Assembly: GCA_009929375.1 (NCBI GenBank)
Contig: SAAO01000009.1
Location: 1 to 64,000 of the forward strand
Length of the DNA: 64,000 nucleotides
DNA from: Bacteroidia bacterium
GTDB taxonomy: Bacteria > Bacteroidota > Bacteroidia > Bacteroidales > Paludibacteraceae
Reading direction: 5' to 3'
Position 1 is the stretch's first letter; each line of letters starts with the position of its first letter. The notes under the pieces are model-generated. The model was not told where the DNA came from and did no database searches. It was given only the letters and a program-made list of their open reading frames with translations. The position numbers were made by a program, and so were the translations under genes. Shown piece after piece: positions 52,950 through 64,000 of this stretch.

Positions 52950-53126
52950 TTCCGTTCGGAAAGTATTTCACAAATAATTTGTCGTTTCTTTGTCCTCCGA
53001 AAAAGGATATTGTATATTTTCGTCAGTCTGTTCACAACTTATCCGCATTTATGCGCACTTTGTTCCCCGCCTACGTAATTACACTTCGCTTTCTCATTAT
53101 TATTTATTTTTACACATTATTTTTTT
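52950..53126 (+). promoter_or_regulatory. Long leader of the RNA-binding protein gene
   Basis: The region carries the palindrome TTCCG-TT-CGGAA (52950-52961), a weak -7-like TTTCTTTG at 52985-52992, and then a C/T-rich leader of about 130 bases up to the start codon. Long pyrimidine-rich leaders are common for cold-shock-like RNA-binding proteins and may be self-regulated; the latter is inference. Confidence 0.35.
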
Positions 53127-53372
53127 ATGAACATCTACGTAGGTAACTTAAGTTACAAAGTAAAAGAAAACGACCTTAGAGCCGTTATGGAAGAGTATGG
53201 TCAGGTTGACTCATGCAAGATTATCACCGATCGCGACACACGCAAATCAAAAGGCTTCGCTTTCGTTGAAATGGCTGACGATGCTGCTGCCCGTACTGCT
53301 ATCACCGAACTTAACGGTGCTGAATACGACGGTCGCACAATGGTATTGAAAGAAGCTACTCCAAGAAGCTAA
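53127..53372 (+). CDS. RRM-domain RNA-binding protein
   Basis: An 81-residue protein that is one RNA recognition motif. RNP2 is IYVGNL at residues 2-7, and RNP1 is SKGFAFVEM near residue 41. The aromatic residues that stack on RNA bases are in place (Tyr3, Phe43, Phe45). Single-RRM proteins of this size are common in Bacteroidota and cyanobacteria and bind single-stranded RNA as chaperones or regulators. It has its own long leader and a strong terminator. Confidence 0.93.
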   Translation: MNIYVGNLSYKVKENDLRAVMEEYGQVDSCKIITDRDTRKSKGFAFVEMADDAAARTAITELNGAEYDGRTMVLKEATPRS

Positions 53373-53395
53373 TTCAAAACCCAAGCAAAAAACAA

Positions 53396-53432
53396 AACAA
53401 CCCTGTTGGTATTATACCGACAGGGTTGTTTC
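53396..53432 (+). terminator. Terminator of the RRM gene
   Basis: AACAACCCTGTTGGT (53396-53410) pairs with ACCGACAGGGTTGTT (53416-53430) with one G-U pair. Confidence 0.88.
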
Positions 53433-53437
53433 GTTTA
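53417..53437. repeat. Direct repeat, left copy
   Basis: CCGACAGGGTTGTTTCGTTT plus one base recurs at 54002-54023 with two differences (one an inserted base). The two copies enclose the 42-bp tandem array. Confidence 0.6.
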
Positions 53438-53616
53438 CAGACTTTTCCTCTTTTGAATCGACCAATTATTATTTCTGCTTTGCGTAATGCTATAAAATAC
53501 CCGACTGACTGTCTCAAAGCAGCGAAAATTATACAAACAGCAAAATAAATCTGCTAATAACGCATTACTATACTACTAAAAACGTATTACTCTATAACTA
53601 ATAATATGGAGCGTTT

Positions 53617-53836
53617 CTACATTGAGTATAATGATTCGTGTAAAAAGCATGAATTTCTCTACATTGAGTATAATCAATCGTGTAAAAAGCATGAATCTTT
53701 CTACATTGAGTATAATGATTCATGTAAAAAGCATGAATTTCTCTACATTAAGTATAATCAATCATGTAAAAAGCAGGAATTATTCTACATTAAGTATAAT
53801 GATTCGTGTAAAAAGTATAATGAATTCTACCTAAGT
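53617..53836. repeat. 42-bp tandem repeat array
   Basis: A unit starting CTACATTGAGTATAAT begins at 53617, 53659, 53701, 53743, 53785 and 53827, an exact 42-base period with five full copies and a partial sixth. Alternate units differ (GATTCGTG or GATTCATG versus CAATCGTG or CAATCATG), so there is also an 84-base superperiod. Because 42 is a multiple of three, more than one frame is open. The frame from ATG 53606 to 53842 would encode 78 residues of (F/L)YIEYN(D/Q)SCKKHE repeats. I cannot tell whether it is translated or acts as DNA or RNA. There are no distinct spacers, so it is not a CRISPR. Confidence 0.8.
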
Positions 53837-53980
53837 GTATGAATTTGCCTTGCTGCTTCTCTGTTTGGCATGTGTCTTCGCTATGTCAGAGTTAAAAGGA
53901 AAGCTTTTCTTTCCATATTTAATCATTTAGCGACTAAGTTTTTTTTTTAGAATATGCCAGACAGAGGCAGGCTTTTGCTA

Positions 53981-54004
53981 CGGCATAGGCCTGAGCCTAT
54001 GCCG
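53981..54004. repeat. Perfect palindromic hairpin
   Basis: CGGCATAGGC (53981-53990) pairs with GCCTATGCCG (53995-54004) around CTGA. It sits 36 bases beyond the stop codon of the DUF3472 gene, which is on the minus strand, and could serve as its terminator even though the following tract is not T-rich. Confidence 0.6.
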
Positions 54005-54023
54005 AACAAGGTTGTTTCGTTTA
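54002..54023. repeat. Direct repeat, right copy
   Basis: CCGAACAAGGTTGTTTCGTT plus two bases matches 53417-53437 in 20 of 21 aligned bases, allowing one inserted base. Confidence 0.6.
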
Positions 54024-54040
54024 TGTAAGTTGTAGTTTAC

Positions 54041-55300
54041 TTATTTGAAGTCGGCCAGATTGATATCCGGTTTTGTAAAAGATTTCAGACTTTTGAATTT
54101 GGTGCGGTATGTGGTGTTTTGATCAAAGAAACCACCCATTTTCAGAAAGAAACCTTTTTTGGTAACACCACCGGCATAGTCGAAACGGCGTTGTGCGTGT
54201 GCTGTGGCATCGTAAGTGAATGTGGCTTCGGTTACAGGATACCAGTTGCCTTTGCTGTCGGCTACCCACTGATTGCTGTAGTTGGCCATGCGTGTTTTGT
54301 CGCCCTGATCGGGGATGAAGTTTTCGAGGAATGAGTGAAAGCGCTTCAGGTAAGTGTTTGTTTTCGGGCGTTTGAACGAAGCCATAAGCATCCACTGTTT
54401 GGTTGCGGGGTCGTGAAACCATGCTGTGTAAGTGGTATTGTTTTTACCGTCGGGGACGCCGCGCAATAAAAATCCGTAGCGCACGCCGGCTTTCCAGGGG
54501 AAACGCATAAAACTTTGTCCGCCGGAACCTTCGTTTCCAAATTCACCTGAATTTACTTTTTCACCTTTTTTGAGCAGTACAATTTTTTCTTCGTCGGGAA
54601 TGGCGTTCGGATCGTCGGTATGAAAGGGACTCCATACTGAAAACAATACGCGGCGTTCGGTAGGCGAATTTACCTGTATGCCAAAATATCCTTCGCCAAA
54701 ACCATTGGCCATATAATACGAACCAATTTGATCCTGACCTTTGGGAACTTCAATTTCGGAATAATACCATTCGGTTTCAGATATGTTTTCGGGAATCGTA
54801 TAAGCTAAATGTACCGAAGGACCGCGACGCCCAAAGTATGTGTTCTCCTGGTCGATGAATTTTACAAGTGTGGCATCGCCTGCTAACAAAACATTTTGAA
54901 GATTGCCATAGCTGCTTCCGCTACGCTTTTTACCCTGTATTGTCATTTTGTAATGACCGGCTTTTTTGAAGTTGATTTCGCCAAGTTCAATTTTTGAACC
55001 GGAGGCACTCACCTGTTTCAGAAATGTTTTACCAGCCACTTTAATTTTCAGTTCAGCAGTCTGACTGGCTTCCATTTCGATAGCTACAGGCAGCTTGCAG
55101 GCTTTTGTAATGTAAAAATAGAGGTTGATTATTTGTTCGGGATTGCTCCATTGTTCCATTTTACCGGAACGTAATACGGCTTTGGTACTTTCGTTGTTGG
55201 CCCAGGCATTGCTGCGTACCGGAATTGAAATGTTGTAACTGCCTTGTGCCAATAGCAATAAGGGCAGTAGAAGTAGGATTGAGAGAAGTGTTTTTTTCAT
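54041..55300 (-). CDS. DUF3472-domain secreted protein
   Basis: A 419-residue exported protein with a signal peptide (MKKTLLSILLLLPLLLLAQ). The N-terminal part (about residues 25-150) is a carbohydrate-binding-like beta module of the DUF5077 kind, with INLYFYITKACKLPVAIEME and KIELGEINFKKAGHYKMTIQ. The C-terminal DUF3472 part has WYYSEIEVPKGQDQIGSYYM, YFGIQVNSPTERRVLFSVWS and the GFFLKMGGFF ending. Such proteins occur in polysaccharide-use loci of Bacteroidota but no activity is settled. It is divergent from the GH16 gene, and they share one promoter region. Confidence 0.83.
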   Translation of the reverse strand: MKKTLLSILLLLPLLLLAQGSYNISIPVRSNAWANNESTKAVLRSGKMEQWSNPEQIINLYFYITKACKLPVAIEMEASQTAELKIKVAGKTFLKQVSASGSKIELGEINFKKAGHYKMTIQGKKRSGSSYGNLQNVLLAGDATLVKFIDQENTYFGRRGPSVHLAYTIPENISETEWYYSEIEVPKGQDQIGSYYMANGFGEGYFGIQVNSPTERRVLFSVWSPFHTDDPNAIPDEEKIVLLKKGEKVNSGEFGNEGSGGQSFMRFPWKAGVRYGFLLRGVPDGKNNTTYTAWFHDPATKQWMLMASFKRPKTNTYLKRFHSFLENFIPDQGDKTRMANYSNQWVADSKGNWYPVTEATFTYDATAHAQRRFDYAGGVTKKGFFLKMGGFFDQNTTYRTKFKSLKSFTKPDINLADFK

Positions 55301-55332
55301 TGTTCAATTGATTATATTATAATAATAAATTA

Positions 55333-55340
55333 TATCTTTG
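55333..55340 (+). promoter_or_regulatory. -7 promoter element of the GH16 gene
   Basis: TATCTTTG fits the consensus, with TTG at 55308-55310 as a possible -33 box. The start codon is at 55404. Confidence 0.55.
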
Positions 55341-55360
55341 TGTTATAATAAAATAAAATA

Positions 55361-55368
55361 CAAATATA
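55361..55368 (-). promoter_or_regulatory. -7 promoter element of the DUF3472 gene
   Basis: The plus-strand CAAATATA reads TATATTTG on the minus strand, a match to TAnnTTTG. It overlaps the region of the GH16 promoter, so the two divergent genes may be controlled together. Confidence 0.5.
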
Positions 55369-55403
55369 AGGATAATAAATCTAATTAATTAATCAAATGT
55401 GGT

Positions 55404-56942
55404 ATGAAAATTAAAGTCACGTTATTTTTATTGCTTTTTTTCTATGTGAATGTGAATGCTCAACAGACCTCCTTGTGGAAAATGATTTACGAAGATGAGT
55501 TTGCAGCTCAGACTTTTGACACAAATTACTGGTCGTATTGCCCCCGTATTAATCCCGATTGGGGAAAATATCTGGTTTCATCGCCTGCCACTGTGAGCAC
55601 TGCCGATGGTTTTCTGAAACTCAGACTTATCAAAAATACTGATACGAGTGTGGATAAAGTGCCCTATCTGAGCGGAGGTATTCAGACAAAGGGAAAATTC
55701 ATTTTTAAATATGGCAAAGTGGAAGTGCGTGCCAAATTCAGTAATGGTCAGGGTTCGTGGCCTGCCATTTGGATGATGCCCGAAAATCCGGGTGTAAGTT
55801 GGCCTGCCTGTGGCGAAATTGATATTATGGAGCATGTAAATTCTGAAACTCAGATTCATCAGACCATTCATTCCGATTTTGTCAATACGCAGGGTATTCG
55901 CAATCCCTCACCGACTAAAACCACAGCTTTCGACAAGGACGCGTTCAATGTATATGGCGTGGAATGGCATGCCGACAGGCTCGATTTTACGCTGAACGGT
56001 CAGTTGACTTTTTCTTATCCGCGCATAGTGACCGATAAAACCGGTCAGTGGCCTTTCGATAAGCCTTTTTACATTATTCTGAATATGGCCGGTGGCGGTA
56101 GCTGGACAGGTGCAATAAACGATGTGGCACTACCTTTTGAAATGCAGGTGGACTGGGTGCGCGTGTATGAGCGTGACCCCGAAGCGCCTTATGTGGCGCC
56201 CGGATGGACTTCGAACAAGACTCAAAACGATGCGCATTGGGCAAATACTTTTGTAAAGAAAATAACCACTACCGGTGCGCTGAATAATCTGAATTATACG
56301 ACACAACAGCGTCCTGCAAGTTATTATTACGAACATGCTGATACTTTAAGAGTTGTAGCGGGTAATCAGCTGAGTTTTCAGTTGTCGGCACATTCGCTGG
56401 GCGCTTATAGCACCAGTACCGTTTTGCAGGACTTACGCTATACCTGCAATTATGCTTATGCCGACTTCGATGGCGATAAAAGTTTCGAAACATCGTTTCC
56501 GCGTATTGGAAATGTGCCTCCTACAAATGGTGTGGGCGGCAATTTCGACGTATTGGAAGTTACACGTGCCATCACAATTCCGGAAAATAGTGAAGATAAA
56601 ACAGGACGCATTCGCATTGTGTACGACAATGCCTGGGCAGAGCGTTTTTCGCCCGAAGCAAATGTACGCGAAGGTGTGGTGTACGATTTTCCGATTCGTA
56701 TTAATGCCCGCAATACAGATTTAAAACAAACTTTCAGTAAACCCCTTGTGAAGCGTATTGGAAATCAAATCGTTTTGGAAAGTATAGCCGGAGATTATAG
56801 TGTGGAAGTATTTAATGCTTCGGGACAGCGCTTGTATTCGGAGCGATTGAATGATACCGGTTTTAATATCAATGTACCCAATGGTATGGTCGTAGTGAGA
56901 ATTAAAGATGCAGATGATAATATGTTTAGCTATAAGTTTTAA
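55404..56942 (+). CDS. GH16-family endo-beta-glucanase-like enzyme with T9SS sorting domain
   Basis: A 512-residue exported enzyme. The signal peptide spans residues 1-19. The GH16 domain (about residues 25-260) has the catalytic motif GEIDIMEH with Glu138 as nucleophile, Asp140 and Glu143 as acid/base, and the supporting YGKVEVRAKF, WPAIWMMP and YGVEWHADRLDFTLNG. GH16 enzymes cut beta-1,3 or mixed-linkage glucans, laminarin, agar or carrageenan; the substrate is not fixed here, though the IDIME spacing suits laminarinase or lichenase. A GEVED-like domain (about 290-435) and a C-terminal T9SS sorting domain (LVKRIGNQIVLESIAGDYSV, YKF end) follow. It is divergent from the DUF3472 gene. Confidence 0.9.
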   Translation: MKIKVTLFLLLFFYVNVNAQQTSLWKMIYEDEFAAQTFDTNYWSYCPRINPDWGKYLVSSPATVSTADGFLKLRLIKNTDTSVDKVPYLSGGIQTKGKFIFKYGKVEVRAKFSNGQGSWPAIWMMPENPGVSWPACGEIDIMEHVNSETQIHQTIHSDFVNTQGIRNPSPTKTTAFDKDAFNVYGVEWHADRLDFTLNGQLTFSYPRIVTDKTGQWPFDKPFYIILNMAGGGSWTGAINDVALPFEMQVDWVRVYERDPEAPYVAPGWTSNKTQNDAHWANTFVKKITTTGALNNLNYTTQQRPASYYYEHADTLRVVAGNQLSFQLSAHSLGAYSTSTVLQDLRYTCNYAYADFDGDKSFETSFPRIGNVPPTNGVGGNFDVLEVTRAITIPENSEDKTGRIRIVYDNAWAERFSPEANVREGVVYDFPIRINARNTDLKQTFSKPLVKRIGNQIVLESIAGDYSVEVFNASGQRLYSERLNDTGFNINVPNGMVVVRIKDADDNMFSYKF

Positions 56943-56963
56943 AAAACATTTTTCATCAGAATA

Positions 56964-57000
56964 AAAAAATCCGCTTTCATAACGAAAGCGGATTTTTTGT
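56964..57000. terminator. Bidirectional terminator between GH16 and GH2 genes
   Basis: AAAAAATCCGCTTTC (56964-56978) pairs perfectly with GAAAGCGGATTTTTT (56984-56998). Confidence 0.9.
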
Positions 57001-57016
57001 TGGATAAATTGAGTGG

Positions 57017-62745
<5,729 letters not shown>

Positions 62746-64000
62746 TTATTTTTTTCTGATTTTGTATCCTGAGATAGCAAAATACAATATGAAAACATAA
62801 GCAGGAAGAAAAATGGTATAAGCTGCTTTGTAGTCGCTTACTACGGGTGCAATGCCGGTCTGGAACAAATCGATGATGGCTCCGAACAGCAGTGGGAAAA
62901 TGGCTCCGCCCACAATGGCCATCACCAGCAATGAGGAACCTGTTTTGGTAAATTTACCCAAATCGGCAATGGCAAGTGGCCAGATAGCGCCCCACATAAT
63001 GGAGTTGGCAAAGCCAATGGCTACCAGAAAATAAATGCCAATTTCGCCCGGTAAAAGCAGAACGCCCAGAGAAGCCAGAATGCCGATGATTGCAAACAAA
63101 CGAAGCGCTTTGGTTTGCGAAATAAGTTTCGGAATAGCGAGTACACCAAAAATATATCCGATAAACATACCTATTGGCACCCATTTGGCATAACTTTCAG
63201 GGTTGGTCATTCCTTCGCCAAACACAGTGTTTGCGTAACCAATAATTGAAACCATTGGAAGTGTTTCCACACCCACATAAAAGAAAAGTGCCAATACGCC
63301 CAACAATACGTGAGGCATTTGGAAAATGCTTTTTTTGCTGTTTCCATAACTGCCCGATTCGGTGGCAGGAGCATCGCTGCTTTCGTCTTCGCCGGCAGCT
63401 TTAACTTCGGGAAGTGGTGCGAAATACATAAATATAGCTAATGCTACGAGAATGCCTGTTACAATATAAAACGGCAGCGAAACCTGATCGAGACTTACAT
63501 TGTTCAGGTCGAGGAACAGACCCAGAAATACCGGTCCGAGCCACCATGCCAGTTTATTCATGATGCCCATGAGGCTCATGCGCATGGCTGCCGAATCCAT
63601 TGGACCCACAATGGTTACGTAAGGATTTACCGAAGCCTGAAGTAAAGTATTACCGATACCACCCACGAAAAGAGCGAGTAAAAATACAGGGAAACTGGCC
63701 ATGTTTGCCGAAGGAACAAAAAGAATCATTCCCAATGCCATAATAAGCAGGGCAATAACCATACTTACACGGTATCCCACTTTCTTGATAAGTTGCCCGG
63801 CAGGCGAACCAAAAATCAGGAATGCTGAGAAAATGGCGGCTGTCACCAGATACGATTGCGTTACTGTAAGGTTAAGTGCGCTTTGCAAAAAGGGAGTAAG
63901 AAATCCACTGATTCCCACACCGAATCCAATCACGAAAAATAATATTCCAATCAGTAAAAGTGGTATAAACAAAGTACTTTGTTTACCGGATGTTTTGTTT
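62746..64000 (-). CDS. Sugar transporter of the major facilitator superfamily, 5' end beyond the window
   Basis: At least 417 residues of a 12-helix MFS carrier resembling the FucP/GluP/NagP group (sugar:proton symport). The frame stays open to the right edge of the window, with NKTSGKQST ahead of LFIPLLLIGILFF, so the true start lies beyond 64000. Visible features are GFGVGISGFLTPFLQ in helix 1, ASVNPYVTIVGP between helices 4 and 5, a long central loop rich in Ser, Asp and Glu (AGEDESSDAPATESGS), and the IMWGAIWPLAIADLGKFT segment near the end. It lies upstream of the GH2 gene and could import the sugars that enzyme releases; the substrate is not determined. Confidence 0.88.
   Translation of the reverse strand, partial: NKTSGKQSTLFIPLLLIGILFFVIGFGVGISGFLTPFLQSALNLTVTQSYLVTAAIFSAFLIFGSPAGQLIKKVGYRVSMVIALLIMALGMILFVPSANMASFPVFLLALFVGGIGNTLLQASVNPYVTIVGPMDSAAMRMSLMGIMNKLAWWLGPVFLGLFLDLNNVSLDQVSLPFYIVTGILVALAIFMYFAPLPEVKAAGEDESSDAPATESGSYGNSKKSIFQMPHVLLGVLALFFYVGVETLPMVSIIGYANTVFGEGMTNPESYAKWVPIGMFIGYIFGVLAIPKLISQTKALRLFAIIGILASLGVLLLPGEIGIYFLVAIGFANSIMWGAIWPLAIADLGKFTKTGSSLLVMAIVGGAIFPLLFGAIIDLFQTGIAPVVSDYKAAYTIFLPAYVFILYFAISGYKIRKK

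Noticed and set aside
53606-53842. CRISPR array
   Set aside because: The 42-bp units are contiguous and similar throughout, with no unique spacers and no cas genes nearby.

Overview
The window looks like chromosomal DNA of an AT-rich member of the Bacteroidota, probably order Bacteroidales (a Paludibacter-like or related anaerobic polysaccharide degrader is my guess; genus is not proven). The support is: promoters of the TAnnTTTG type rather than TATAAT, few Shine-Dalgarno sequences, three secreted proteins with type IX secretion (T9SS) C-terminal sorting domains, lineage-typical families (DUF4827, GldI-like FKBP lipoprotein, DUF3472, fused ThrA, MutS2) and a Na+-translocating NADH:quinone reductase operon.

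Layout. 1-6.0 kb: a large T9SS-secreted adhesin-like protein, then a three-repeat lipoprotein and an outer-membrane barrel. 6.1-7.4 kb: a decayed group II intron directly behind a terminator. 7.6-10.9 kb: a GH109-type oxidoreductase-fold glycosidase and an IS4-type insertion sequence (8919-10285, 7-bp target duplication) that cut the last 15 codons off a glycine-rich membrane protein gene. 11.4-15.0 kb: mazG, then an ABC transporter/GntR operon with two very small membrane-protein genes. 15.4-21.4 kb: nqrABCDEF. 21.6-26.9 kb, minus strand: thrA, FKBP lipoprotein, DUF4827 lipoprotein, glmM. 27.1-30.9 kb: tRNA-Arg, mutS2, an omega-amidase-like gene and a GxxExxY gene beside a ~185-bp repeat array. 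31.5-37.3 kb: serS, rpmA, rplU and mfd. 37.4-44.7 kb: type II NADH dehydrogenase, a DUF4469-like protein, an aminotransferase, a LolC/E-like permease, a lipoprotein and a methyltransferase. 44.9-52.7 kb: a fused CarA-CarB carbamoyl-phosphate synthase followed by a second complete carB. 53.1-53.8 kb: an RRM RNA-binding protein and a 42-bp tandem repeat array. 54.0-64.0 kb: a carbohydrate locus (DUF3472 protein, GH16 glucanase, a 1820-residue GH2 beta-galactosidase-like enzyme, and a sugar MFS transporter that runs off the window).

How it fits together. Nqr and the type II NADH dehydrogenase both feed the quinone pool, one pumping sodium and one not. The carbohydrate cluster would cleave polymers outside the cell through T9SS enzymes and import products through the MFS carrier. 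The rest is mostly housekeeping.

The least ordinary points are the CAD-like carAB fusion whose linker is built from an inverted pair of a 29-nt GC-rich repeat, the second carB beside it, an IS insertion whose pre-insertion gene can be read back exactly, the GxxExxY/repeat-array unit, the 42-bp array, and a family of degenerate GAAAC-type repeats that recurs in intergenic spacers and once inside the mutS2 reading frame.
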